A DNA stretch of 64,000 bases from Diabrotica undecimpunctata (GCF_040954645.1 NC_092809.1:128267914-128331913), one strand, 5' to 3'. Counted from the first letter of the stretch, positions 22,920 through 34,039 are shown. Numbers and translations are program-made. The notes: generated from the letters alone by a model not told the origin.

Positions 22920-23841
22920 CAGAGAGCGCTAAAATAATTCAGGTTCTATTGTCAATGAATATAATGAGAGTAGAATATAATATGCAATTATTGTATTCAA
23001 TTATGCAAATTTAATTTACCATTTAAAAATATAATCCTCTAAAATACCCACCAATTTTCCTCTCCTCCCAAACCCAAAAAATTCCCCACCTCAACCATTT
23101 CAACTTATAAAAAATTTCCCAGACTCTTTCAAATGGGATTTAAAAAAAAATAATATCAACATAAATATTTTACTTAAAAATAAATTGAATAATGCAATTC
23201 ATCTTTTATTTTTACTACCATCAAAGAAAAATTATCATGTATTACTTTTAACACGTTTGTATATTTGTATAATAGGTACATTTTAACTCATTTAATACTT
23301 CCTGTATGGGTGTATCGTTTTGAAAACGTAGGGAAATCCTTGGAGATTCGTATTCGTAAACGGTAATTCGATATTTATAGTCAGAACATTATTTTTGGTA
23401 ATCAGAAACAGCCATTCACCCACTTTCAATGTCAAGAGTCAAGTGTGAAAAATAGATGATGTACCAGATCACTTCTTATGTAAATATTATGATTACAAAT
23501 ACCTTTTCAACGAAATATTATAATAAAACTTAATTGTTTCTGGCTGATGAGAGTTTGCACTTTGCACTTTCAGTTTGCTTCTGTATTTATAAAATAAAAT
23601 AAAATTTGAATTATGGTTTTATTTGGAATAATTACTTGAAAATAATAATTATGATTGGGATCCAAAATAATACCTAGCCCAATCCTAATCACCGTAAAAA
23701 CCTAATAACAGGTTTTTACTTTAAAAATAAAAAACCGGTTATAACCGGGACAAAAAAAAACCGATAAAACCGGTTATTGCGAAGTAAAAAAAAACGGTTT
23801 TCGGTTAAAACTGGTAGGTTTTTCCCATCCCTACTAAGCAA

Positions 23842-24502
23842 GCAATTTACCTCACAGGAAAGCATGCTCTCCACAGGAAAATTAAACAAATATACAAAAA
23901 TACGAAAAATGTTTTAAAAATTTACTATTATGTAAACATTTTTTTAATGGCCTTTACTGGAATATTTGACAGAATGAGTATTTCTACTAAAAACAACCAA
24001 GCTGTCCATTTTGCCTGAAGCGTCAAAGACCTTTCTGCTAGAGTAACGAATGATTTCGGGCGACCCACCCTACAATCCCTTAGATATAGGTTTGTGGTGC
24101 ACGAATGCCATATAAAAGCGGCGTCCGTAGCAGCGTCCCGACGACACACAGGGAGGCAACGTTGCCGGTTTGTAGACCGTAATTATTTTCGTCTATTTCC
24201 TGCGACAGGACGATACCCAGCGTTTAGACTGGGTACACGATTGCTCAACGGCGAAAATTGCTCTTGGGTGGGAGTTTCCAAAAGATATAGACTTGTGGGT
24301 GTAAGAAATTTATGTATTTTTATTTGGTGTTATTTTATTAATCCAGAGAAAATAAAAAAAAATGATTTATTAATTAAGGAAATTTATTTAAAATTATTAA
24401 AGTAATTTAACAGTATTTTAGATTATTTTGTGATGTAATATACTGACTTATTAAATGAATCAAACCACTGCACAGTATTCTTGCACTTGATAAACCATAA
24501 AC
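23842..24502. other. Non-coding interval with a GC-richer promoter-like island
   Basis: 24040-24300 is richer in GC and CpG than its surroundings. It contains TATAAAAG (24111) and could be a promoter or an unrecognised LTR. No flanking duplication was found, and the open frame across it has no motif. Confidence 0.35.
24111..24118 (+). promoter_or_regulatory. TATA box candidate
   Basis: TATAAAAG sits at the edge of a CpG-containing island (24040-24300) in otherwise AT-rich DNA. No downstream gene could be tied to it. Confidence 0.3.
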
Positions 24503-24575
24503 AATAATATTATATAACAATAAAACACTGAAAACTTTGTTTTCAAAACTTCCACAAAATTTATTTTAAATTCTT

Positions 24576-24616
24576 ATCACTACAGCTGTTTCGGCTGATT
24601 GCCTTTCTCTAGTGAT
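24576..24616 (-). ncRNA. Degenerate hammerhead motif in the left PLE terminal repeat
   Basis: Minus-strand order: ATCAC (stem I), TAGAGAA in place of CTGANGA, short GG/CC stem II, GAAA, ACAGCTGT palindrome as stem III, A, GTGAT (stem I). The stems fit a hammerhead, but the first core box is mutated. Confidence 0.45.
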
Positions 24617-24814
24617 CTGTTTTTGGCATGGGTTTACACTTTATAGTCTCTAATGAAATAGGTTGAGGAGGGGAGAACTGTTTGTCTCAAGCTGGTCATT
24701 CAGAATTATATCTGTGTTTTTTAATTTGTTGATTTCCATAGATTCTAACAAAGATAGCTTAAGGCCTTTATTTTGAATGTCTAGAATTTTAAATTCGTCA
24801 TTCAACAAAATAAA

Positions 24815-27021
24815 TTGTTCCCGAAGTATATTCAGTTAAAAACCAAGAACCACAGCCCCGCCGCACAAAAAGGGATACATCACGGCCAGACCAGATGGCT
24901 GAAAGACGACAGAAAATACCAATACAAGAAGCGAGATATCATAGCTGTTTATCTTAAGGTATGTCACTCAGAATTAAATTATAGATTAAATAATATAGAA
25001 TTTGACATCCTAGATTCTAACGTGAGAATTAATATAGATAATATAATGATAAAAAATTCAATACACAGTGTAAAAAACTAAATAATCTAATTTGCAATAG
25101 TAAAAAACCCAATATTCATTATACAAGAAGTTTTTCGAACCATAATTTTTTCAATAGATTTATAAATTTAACAGATACTAAATTTAGTAATAGCGAGATA
25201 CAACTTTTAGAGAAAGGATTTAAACACAACTTGCCCCAATATAATAATCAGAAAACTTTAGAATATTTAGGTGTAGAATGTGAAGTAGCATTAAACAAAA
25301 CTGCTAATAATATCGAAAAAAGTATAATTGCAAAATCTACTACAGATGTGTGTGGTGAAACCAAAAATTCCTGTTACAAAGAGAATAAAACAGCCATTTC
25401 AATTAAAAATAAATCAATAGAAAACAACACAGTGTTTACAAAAGCAGACAAAGGTAACACTACTATTGCTATAGATAAAATAGAATATAATAACAAAACA
25501 ATAGAATTTTTAAATAATCAAAACATTGAAACGTTACACAAAGATCCAACAGAAAAGTATCAAAAACAAATTAAGCTAGCGTTAGAAAATTCAAAATCAA
25601 TAGTAAATCCAATAGAACAGTAATACCTCAGTATCATGAACCCACATCCTCCTAAATTATACTCTTTCATTAAACTACACAAACCGGATCACCCAATAAG
25701 ACCTGTAGTGTCTTTTTATACAGCTCCGTCATATAAACTTTCAAAAAAACTGTTAGAGATTATTTTAGAACACACTAAATTTTCACCTAAATTTACCATA
25801 AAAAATACAATAGAACTAGTAAAAAATCTTTTTCCTAGTATCCCTCCTACAGAAACTTTTATTCTAGTAAAAAACCTTTTAGACCAAAATAGTACAAATC
25901 CAATCATTACATCTGAAATTTTACATCTTCTTGAAGTTTGCATAAATCAGGACTACTTTGAATTTAACAATGAATTATATACAAATAACAGTGCAGGACT
26001 TATACTGGGCAATCCTCTAAGCCCATTGCTATCAGATATTTTTATGGATCATCTAGAGACAAAGATTTCAAAACATCCCATATTCAAACAGTTTTTATAT
26101 TGGTGGAGATACGTAGACGACGTACTGGTATGTTTCACAGGAACTAACAGGCAACTCGACCAATTTTTATCGTATATTAATTCTCTTCATAGTCATATTG
26201 AATTTACAATAGAAACAGAACAAAATCAATCCATAAATTTTTTAGATTTAAAAATTACCAGACTTAAAAACAAACATGACTTCTCCATATTTCATAAACC
26301 TACCCATACTGACACGACTATTCACAATTCATCATCCCATCCCACACAACATAAACTGGCAGCCTATCATAGTATGTTACATAGATTAACAGCAATTCCT
26401 ATGTCAAAATACAATTTTGAGACAGAATTAAATATCATTAAGCAAATAGCAGTAAACAATGGATACAACGAACAAACAATTAATAAAATGTTAAATTAAA
26501 AACTACACAAGAAAGCCCTGAACTTAGTATTTCCACCACCAGAGAAAAAACCCAGTACCTTCTACTTGATTACATATACAGGCAAAATATCAACAAAAAT
26601 AGCCAAACACATAAAAAAGAAAGGAATAACACCAGCTTTCAGAACACATAACAACCTAGGCAAATATATTAAAACCAACAAGAGCCAACATAAAAAACAC
26701 TTACACACTGGTGTGTACAAACTTAAATGTGGCGACTGCCCAAAAACTTACATTGGTCAAACAGGTAGAAATTTTAATAAACGAATAGCAGAACATAAAA
26801 GGGCATTCAATAATAGAAAAACAGATTCTACATACGCACTTCACCTTCTAGATCATAATCATTCTTTAAATGACGAATTTAAAATTCTACACATTCAAAA
26901 CAAAGGCCTTAAGCTATCTTTGTTAGAATCTATGGAAATCAACAAATTAAAAAACACAGATATAATTCTGAATGACCAGCTTGAGACAAACAGTTCTCCC
27001 CTCCTCAACCTATTTCATTAG
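24815..27021 (+). pseudogene. PLE polyprotein: reverse transcriptase plus GIY-YIG endonuclease
   Basis: Nearly complete. N-terminal part 24815-25080, then a frame change at the A-run near 25071-25077 into the frame holding the rest. The RT section (25636-26496) includes LYSFIKLHKPDHPIRPVVS, NSAGLILGNPLSPLLSDIF and the catalytic WWRYVDDVLVCF. The endonuclease section (26566-27021) has GVYKLKCGDCPKTYIGQTGR, with a Cys pair and the GIY-YIG core, then NKRIAEHKRAF. Two in-frame TAA stops (25621, 26497) separate the blocks. The product would copy its own RNA and nick target DNA. This copy is disabled by few lesions. Confidence 0.9.
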
Positions 27022-27054
27022 AGACTATAAAGTGTAAACCCATGCCAAAAACAG

Positions 27055-27095
27055 ATCACTTGAGAAAGGGAATCAGCCGAAACAGCTGTAGTGAT
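27055..27095 (+). ncRNA. Degenerate hammerhead motif in the right PLE terminal repeat
   Basis: Stem I is ATCAC/GTGAT (27055-27059 with 27091-27095), a five-pair helix. The first core box reads TTGAGAA, stem II is GG...CC, GAAA is at 27079-27082 and stem III is the self-complementary ACAGCTGT. Expected cleavage is after A27090. The altered core box makes strong activity doubtful. Confidence 0.5.
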
Positions 27096-27211
27096 AAGAA
27101 TTTAAAATATATTTTGTGGAAATTTTGAAAACAAAGTTTTCAGTGTTTTATTGTTACATAAAATGAATTTCCAACAAGTAACGGTCGAATCCATCAATTA
27201 ATAATATTATA

Positions 27212-27590
27212 AGATCCCACTAAAGAATCACCACGTTTATAACGTAGCTAATCAAACTTATATTTTTACATACATTTAAAATTAGGAGAACATTGAAACA
27301 TAAAGAGGTTGCCAGTGGCCTCAAAAAGTGGCAACAAATATTTTTAATTCAATTAAAAGTAATTAGTTTTTGACAAATATTTTATTTCGTTCATTATAGG
27401 TATATGCAAATTTTTATATCAAATTTAAGCTAATTGTTTTCTTAATATGATGTTATACAGTTGCCTGAGAAAAAATGGTCGAAAATTATTGTTGTCAGTT
27501 GTAAAAAATACGAGGTATCCAAAATAAAGTAAAATAGAGTTAGGGCGCAGCGACACTGGTTTGACAAGTGATAATATGTATATTATTATA
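27212..27590. other. Non-coding interval
   Basis: AT-rich with no recognised feature; ends at the TA before a mariner terminal repeat. Confidence 0.5.
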
Positions 27591-28252
27591 CAGTGCTAGT
27601 CAAAAGTCCGTTTCCCCCCTCGTATCTTTTGAATGGTTATACTTATAGTAGCGAAATTTGGAGGAAGGTAATAAACAGACGCAGGCTTCTTAACTAGTTA
27701 TAACAAGTGACGTAACAGTGACAGATGATGTTACAGCGCCACTGTGACAGATAATTTTAAATAGGACCTTATGGCAAGTGATACCTCGTTTGAAAAGTAT
27801 TGAAAATACCTATTCAACTATACTAATTTTAATTGAGTTTAAGCTCATTTTGATGAATAAATTAAATAAATACTTAAATTCTAGTTTCGCATTTAACTAT
27901 TAAATATTAAAACGTACACTTCTGCTTACTTGTCAAAAAGTTAACGTTTTTCAATTCTCTTATTGTTTTTACGTCAACGTCAGCTTTTTTGACAATCAAC
28001 CAGAGGCAAACGTTAGAATATTATTTATTAATTAAATCTGAAAGTACAATTATTTTAATATACATATTCAATCATACTAATTTTGTTTATATTTAAGATG
28101 ATTTTGACGAATAAATTAAATAAATACTAAAATTCTAGTTTTGGCATTTAAATAATAAAAATTCTAACGTCCGTCTTTGGTTGTTTGTCAAAAAAGTTTA
28201 CGTTTGTCAATTCTTTAGTTGTTTTTAGTTTGCAAACGCGTTTTTAGTTTCT

Positions 28253-28432
28253 ATTGTTCTGAAGCTATTTTCTTGTGGCATTTTTAAGTAATTACTATTT
28301 AAATGGGAATAAGCCACAATTAGAGGTGTAAGTACGTTTATTGAAAATTTGTTGTGGAAAAGTGGAAATTGAAACGTCAATAAACGTACTTTAACCTTTA
28401 ATTGTGGCTTACTCCCATTTAAATAGTAATTA
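28253..28432. repeat. Family-ii palindromic element, 180 bp, 10-bp duplication
   Basis: An inverted pair of family-ii arms is joined near ACGTTTATTG. The element begins ATTGTTCTGAAGCTATTT and ends ...AAATAGTAATTA. The perfect direct repeat TTTAGTTTCT flanks it (28243-28252 and 28433-28442). The right arm carries GAAACGTC with the stem II half GGAAATT. It is inserted in the 5' non-coding part of mariner copy A. Confidence 0.85.
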
Positions 28433-28528
28433 TTTAGTTTCTGTTTCTGCTTAGTTTAGTCATTTCAAGATTAGTCAAGTTGTTTTTAGTTAGTTGTTCT
28501 TAGTTAATATTTAGTTTAATTTTTTTTA

Positions 28529-30547
28529 ATGAGACGTTTAAATGTTTACATAGTCAGAATAAGACGTACTGTAGCCGACAAGGTAGCAGCTGTGTTAATA
28601 ATTGGTGAATGTGGAAATAATTTTTATACAGCGGAACGTCTTTATAATAAAAGGTACCCCGATCGCCTTACATCGAGAGCTTATTTGAGGAAGCTTCTTC
28701 GGAAGATTAACCAAACAGGTAGTGTTCAAGATGTCAAACAATCTGGTCGACCAACAATTAGTAATGACAAAACAATTGACATAATTTCAGAAATGGTAGT
28801 GAACCCTACTTCTTCTACAGCCCAAGTTGTATTTATCTAGGGAATCAGTCAAAAGTACACCGAGTGTTGACTGAAAACAAATTTCATCCATACAAATTAA
28901 AAATTGTACACCAGCTTTCAGATGATGACCCCGACTAAAGACTAGAATTCTGTGAAAATAAGTCCAATAAAATTAACCAACAGTCCGATTACATAAAAAC
29001 AATTTGTTTTAGTGACGAAAGTACTTTTTCTCTTAACGGAAATGTTAACACACAATGTGAGGTATTGGAGTGACACAAATTCTTACGTCTTTCGTGAAAC
29101 ACATACTCAATTTCCAAAAAAAAATGTCTGGGCAGGTATTTTGGGAAACCACATAGTTGGGCCTGTTTTTCTCAATACTAACCAGGGAAGTGTATCTGGA
29201 GATATTACAAAATTAAATTGAACCATTAATACTTAAAATTCTGGACAATAATCCAGATTAATTCTGCAACTTGGAAATAACGTTTCAACAAGATGATGCT
29301 AATTTATATTTAAATGGGAATAAGCCACAATTAAAGGTTAAAATACGTTTATTGACGCTTCAATTTCCACTTCGGAAATCGTTCTCAAAATACAAACATT
29401 AGTAAATTAAACAAATTTTGTTTTTTGTTACTTAGTGAAAAATTCTTCTAATAATTTAATTTTATCTGACTCATCTATATTGACAATTCAGACATACCTT
29501 ATACATTTTAAAGTAGACGACTTTAAAATGATATTGCCAATATTGTTGAGTTGCGTTCCTGGCACGACTTTACTTATAAGATAGTTCATTCGATTACATG
29601 AAATCAACTTTAACTTGAGAATATCCGTCAGAAAAGATCATAACATGTAATTCGTCTTTAAAAAGACAAATACATGCCATGATGACAGTAAAATTCTCCT
29701 GTTAGTGATTCCATAGTAAATTATGAGGGAAAAACCAGGAAAAAAACCTCATAATACTATCCCGACATGGTAAGTATTTGATCGTGCATTTAGTTTACCT
29801 TCAATGAACACCAAATTCGGATTTTATATGTTTGTTATTTAAAAAACATAAATGATGTCTTCTCTATATGTTACTGACTTACCAATACTGGTATTTTCCT
29901 TTTAATAACTTCCTCTTTCAATATGGGTAACCAGATCCTACTACATTCTGCCGAGGAATTCGCGACACAATTGGTCTCATTTAGCATAATTAGAGCCGCT
30001 TCTTTGATTTTTCTCTTTTTACCATCCGTTTCTTTTAGGACTATATTTGAATCATTCCATTGAACCCTATGTTCATTATCCCATGCGTGTTTACAGAATT
30101 AATTTTGAGAACGATTTCCGAAGTAGAAATTGAAACGTCAATAAACGTATTTTAACCTTTAATTGTGGCTTATTCCCATTTAAATATAAATTAATTTAAA
30201 ATGCCACAAGAAAATAGCTTCAGAACAATATTAAGATGGTGCTCCTGTACACCATTATAGTGGAGTTAGACATTACCTAGATGAGGAATGTCGTCGTAGG
30301 TGAATTGGACGATGAGGTACGATAGAATGACTAGCTTGTTCACCTGACCTCAGACCATTTGTGGGGATATTTGAAATCTAAAGTTTACGTTACAGCACCC
30401 GACAATATTGACATATTGAAACAACGAATTGTTAAAGAATGTAGGGCAATTTCCCCCGACCCATTTGAACGAGCACGGCAAAAGTTTAGAAATAGGATGC
30501 ATTACTGTCAGAAAGTAGATAGAGCAAATTTTGAGTACTTACTATAA
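28529..30547 (+). pseudogene. Mariner transposase, copy A, interrupted
   Basis: The N-terminal helix-turn-helix region is open (28529-28840: YNKRYPDRLTSRAYLRKLL, KQSGRPT). The catalytic core then decays: FSDES-like start, NVRYWSDTNSYVFRETHTQF, KNVWAGILGNHIVGPVF. At the FQQDGAP site a 932-bp insertion separates 29300 from 30233. The C-terminus resumes as LWGYLKSKVYVTAP and RNRMHYCQKVDRANFEYLL. The protein would cut and paste its own element between TA sites; this copy cannot. Confidence 0.85.
29301..30232. mobile_element. Family-ii element with ~100-bp inverted arms in a mariner gene
   Basis: Flanked by AAGATGATGCT / AAGATGGTGCT (29290-29300 and 30233-30243), an 11-bp duplication with one mismatch. 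It sits exactly in the mariner's QQDGAP codons, which confirms both ends. Arms of ~110 bp (29301-29410 and ~30100-30195) are inverted; the right side extends ~37 bp further (to ...GAAAATAGCTTCAGAACAAT). The interior ~690 bp has no open frame. Hammerhead-like cores occur in both arms (TTGAGAA, stem-loop, GAAA, CGTC; the left copy has a base change in GAAA). Confidence 0.8.
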
Positions 30548-31124
30548 GAACTGGTTGTTAAATATTTATTAATTAAATAAGAAGCTACAATTTTAGTATT
30601 TATTTAATTTATTCATCAAAATGAGTTTAAACTCAAACATAATTAATATGACTGAATAGATATTCTTAGTACTTTTCAAACGAGGTATCACTTGTCATAA
30701 GGTCCCATTTAAAATTATCTGTCACAGTGGCGCTGTAACGTTTCTTTCCTTAAGGTCCGTAAATTGACAAAAGCCTATCTATCTGACTGAATATATTATT
30801 CAGTCAGTACGTTTAGGTACAAGAAACAAGTATTTTTATATACCATGCGGTCCATATGTATGGAATAAATTCAATTTTAGTGTTATTATGTACTATCTGA
30901 AAAAACCTGAAACAGGTCGATTTTGATTCTTAAATTGACAATTTACAGTATGAAAATATTATCCCCTTCCAGCAAACCCTTTAAATTAATATCAGCACCC
31001 TCTTGAAAATTTTAAATAGCAAAGAGGGTCATGTGCCACCTTCTTAGAAAGGGATTTTAGTCCTCTGTTCAGCAATATAAAGTTGAGTTTGTGCAATTAT
31101 AACTGAGAAAATTGATTTTTACAA

Positions 31125-31330
31125 TTAAATTAAATGTTCAACTTGACCACCATTATTTACTTCTTGACAATAACCGAGGCGATTTTGGAATTCTCGTACA
31201 ACATTTTGTATGACATCCAGGGTTATTTTGTTAGTTTCTTCCGTTATCCTTACTTTTAAATCAGTAATATTGCCTGGTCTATTAAAATATACTTTAGAAA
31301 TAATCAGGTATTTTCGCATCTCCTCTGCTA
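31125..31330 (-). pseudogene. Inverted fragment of mariner transposase C-terminus
   Basis: Reads ISKVYFNRPGNITDLKVRIT then FQNRLGYCQEVNNGGQ on the minus strand. It matches the C-terminal end of copy B (YFNRPNSIVDL..., at 32370-32540), which points the other way. Confidence 0.75.
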
Positions 31331-31474
31331 AACATTAGGGAAAAAACTTTGAAGATAATAAAATATTAGTCAAAAAGCCAAATAAACAATTGATATGAAT
31401 CTAGTAGGCTGCTGTCATTTAGGTATTTAAAGTTATTAAAAGACGTCAGTATAATATTTGTGCGCATATTAATT

Positions 31475-32541
31475 ATGGCTAATTTATCCGAGACTCAAAG
31501 AATAGACATTTTAATTATGATTGCTTTTGGTAATAAAACAAGAACTCAAAAGGAGGTTTGTAAAATGTTTAATAATAAATACCCTGGTCAACAAGTTTCG
31601 CAATCTACAGTTAAAAAAATTGAAAAGAAGTTTTGTTATACTGGACATGTAAAAAATATTGAAAAACCAGGTAGAAACCAGGTTACTGATGAAAAAAAGT
31701 TAGATGTACTTCCAGAGATTGAGGAAAATCCGCATAAGACAACTCGAAAACTGCCCGCCGTCAATGATGTAAGTAAATCATCTATTTTGAGAGTTTTGCA
31801 TAAATAAAAATATCACCCTTACAAAGTTCGATTGGTTCAGGAGTTAAATGAAGATGATCCCGATAGAAGGCAAGAATTCTGTGAAATGATGATGGGCAGA
31901 ATGAACACAGATTTGCAGTTCATAAACAAAATAGTTTTTTCTGATGAAGCGACGATGAAGTTTCATTTAAACGAAACGGTTAACAAACTCAGACAAAATC
32001 CTCACTGGGTGTGTGAGACTCGCGCAATATCCTAAAAAAATTAACATTTGGGGTGGCATCATTAACAATAAAATTATTGGTCCTTATTTTTTTGAGGGTA
32101 CAGTTGATGGTGAGATTTATCTAGATTTTTTGATTAACTTTTTAGTGCCTAAAGTACGAAGATTTTTTTTTTATGTAAATCATCCAAATGAGATAGATCG
32201 ATCTATTTAATACCAACAAGACTAGCTCTTCCGCATTTTGCACGTATAGTTAGAAATTATTTAAACGAGGTTTTTCCCAATAGGTGGATTGGAAGACGTG
32301 AAACGATAGAATGGCCAGCCAGATTCCCGATTCGACTCCTCTCGATTACTTCCTCTGGTGTTATTTAAAATCTAAAGTATATTTTAATAGACCAAACAGT
32401 ATTGTTGATTTAAAAAGTTAGGATAACGGAAGAAATTAACAAAATAACCCCAGAGGTCGTACAAAATGTTGTACGAGAATTCCAAAATCGCCTCGGCGAT
32501 TGTCAAGAAGTGAATGGTGGTTATTTTGAACATTTAATTTA
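31475..32541 (+). pseudogene. Mariner transposase, copy B
   Basis: Start at ATG 31475 (MANLSETQRIDILIM); the upstream GTG is not needed. Helix-turn-helix part to 31807, then a stop, HPYKVRLVQELNEDDPDRRQ, and FSDEATMKFHLN (first catalytic Asp). KKINIWGGIINNKIIGPYFF follows in a shifted frame, and the second and third catalytic regions are decayed (YQQD; the SPDLSPLD box is lost). It is related to copies A and C (shared VQELNEDD) but more degraded than C. Confidence 0.8.
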
Positions 32542-32910
32542 ATTGATAATTTTTCGACTGTTCTAACAACCATTCAAATTTCGTCATTTGGTGTCATGTG
32601 GAACAATTTCACCCAATCATGTCAACATTAGACTGATAATTGCATTCAGTGCAATTTTCAATCCCTATGACAACACGATCGAGTTTGACAACTTCATCCA
32701 AATAAATTTCAAAATGTCACGTTTTGAAAAGAACACCACAACAAGATTAAAAATATTATGCGTGGTAATAGATCTTCTATAGTAGAGAACAGCAACGAAT
32801 CTAATGTTAACTTAAATTTTAATAATTGTACTTTCACTAACTGTACTTTTAATAAATAAATATTTCGTTATGTTGAGTTATGATTTTTTTTTTCAAAAAA
32901 TTATCCGCCG

Positions 32911-33073
32911 AATATCCCTCGGACATTGATGAATGCCTCATAATTTCATGACAAATTTCTCAAGCTCGTTGCTTGGTAACAGCACTCAGCCTTCGGCTTC
33001 GTGCTGTTACCAAGGAACGAGCTTTCGATTGTCATGAAATTATCTCGTCTGTTATCAATGTCCTAGGGATATT
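32911..33073. repeat. 163-bp near-perfect palindrome (fold-back element)
   Basis: The left arm starts AATATCCCTCGGACATTGAT and the right arm ends ATCAATGTCCTAGGGATATT. The central arms match over ~43 bp (ATAATTTCATGACAA..., GCTTGGTAACAGCAC) around a loop TCAGCCTTCGGCTTC. It would form one long hairpin in DNA or RNA. It has no coding content and looks like a mobile fold-back unit; no target duplication was identified. Confidence 0.75.
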
Positions 33074-33466
33074 ACTACTGAAAATTACATTGAAAAATAC
33101 ATTCTAAATATTATGTGACATTATTATCTTCATTCAACCTAAAGTTTTGTGATAGAGACATTATCAAAATTTTACCTCTTAAAAATCAATTTTCTCAGTT
33201 ATGATTGCACCAAACTTAAAATTTTTTATAAATTTTTAAATTTATATTTCTGAACAGAAGACTAAAATCCCTTTCTAATAAGGGGTCACACGACTCCCTT
33301 TATTATTTAAAATTTTCGAGGGGTGCTTATAATTCAAAGGGGGTGCTGGAAGGGGATAATATTTTCATACTGTAAATTGTCAATTTAAGAATAAAAATCG
33401 ACCTGTTTCAGGTTTTTTTCAGATAATACATAAAAACGCCAAAAATGAATTTATTCCATACATATG

Positions 33467-34039
33467 GACTGTTTTATTATGCAATTTACAATTTAGTGAA
33501 ATTATGCAATGGATTATATATTTTATTGTTTTATTTTGTGATATTGACGATTAATGTGATTTTAGTAAATTTTAACTGTTATTGTTATTTTTTTGATTTT
33601 TGTAAGCTTTGTTAATAAAATTGTACAATTTTCAGTAACAATAAAGCATATTTCTATTCTATTCTAAGGAAGCAATTCAAAAGTGTAACTAACGATATTG
33701 CCTAGGCAAAGTGTGTAGAACATACTATCAAATTAATTGAACAGTGGTTTATTGAGAAGGAAATATGTGTAATATTAATATCGAACCTGTTAACTTATTA
33801 ACATTTGAAGATAACAGTTCAGATTATGAAGGTGATGATAATGAAATATGCAAAACGGAAAACATACCTTCAAAAACTTGCAACAATATTATTTGAGCTA
33901 AATAATGTTTCATTATTTAAATAATTTTACTGTTGCCTAGTACATTAACACACTGTATGTATTATTGTATATTTAATTAAATATTTTTTTATAAATTGTT
34001 TATTTATTTACTAAACACTAGTAATATTAAGATGTACTA
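33467..34039. other. Non-coding interval with possible LINE tail
   Basis: A 3'-end-like AATAAAGCATATTTCTATTCTATTCT at ~33640 looks like a LINE or SINE tail. No body was identified upstream. Confidence 0.35.
33765..33896 (+). CDS. Small acidic open frame, unrecognised
   Basis: 43 codons from ATG to TGA, acidic, with FEDNSSDYEGDDNE. No family recognised. It could be the N-terminus of a lost transposase or chance. No promoter or neighbour supports it. Confidence 0.12.
   Translation: MCNINIEPVNLLTFEDNSSDYEGDDNEICKTENIPSKTCNNII

Larger units (their letters stand above)
21194..23833 (-). mobile_element. hAT transposon with intact ends and 8-bp duplication
   Basis: A 2640-bp element runs from TAGGGATGG to the inverted CCATCCCTA and is flanked by CTAAGCAA on both sides (21186-21193 and 23834-23841), the 8-bp duplication typical of hAT. 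The subterminal regions are dense in AACCGGTTTT-type motifs on both strands (21205-21320 and 23700-23815), probable transposase binding sites. It holds a decayed minus-strand transposase and a nested RTE tail. The part 22920-23690 has no recognisable coding sequence. Confidence 0.9.
24515..27199 (+). mobile_element. Penelope-like element with inverted terminal repeats
   Basis: Bounded by the 12-bp duplication AATAATATTATA (24503-24514 and 27200-27211). A ~290-bp terminal repeat lies at the left (24515-24804) in inverted orientation relative to the right copy (~26866-27156). The left copy therefore carries antisense sequence of the ORF's own 3' end. The right side has an additional 43-bp tail (27157-27199). 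Inverted terminal repeats, a short tail on one side and ~12-bp duplications are known PLE traits. The arms differ at few sites, so insertion is fairly recent. Confidence 0.9.
27591..30746 (+). mobile_element. Mariner-like transposon (copy A) with two later insertions
   Basis: The left end CAGTGCTAGTCAAAAGTCCG follows a TA. An inner inverted repeat starting GTTACAGCGCCACTGTGACA (27729) is mirrored at ~30570-30739. Part of the left subterminal sequence is duplicated in tandem (27826-28008 and ~28060-28240). The outermost right end is missing. The body carries a broken transposase and two family-ii palindromic insertions. A 25-bp palindrome (CTGACTGAAT...) lies just outside at 30783-30807. Confidence 0.7.
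30848..33466 (+). mobile_element. Mariner-like transposon (copy B) with inverted 3' duplication
   Basis: The ends GGTCCATATGTATGG and inverted CCATACATATGGACTG define it. Inverted arms are roughly 30848-31110 and 33190-33466. The left arm continues into an inverted copy of the transposase 3' coding end (31125-31330). The TA duplication is not clearly preserved. A separate palindromic element lies inside the right non-coding part (32911-33073). Confidence 0.7.
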
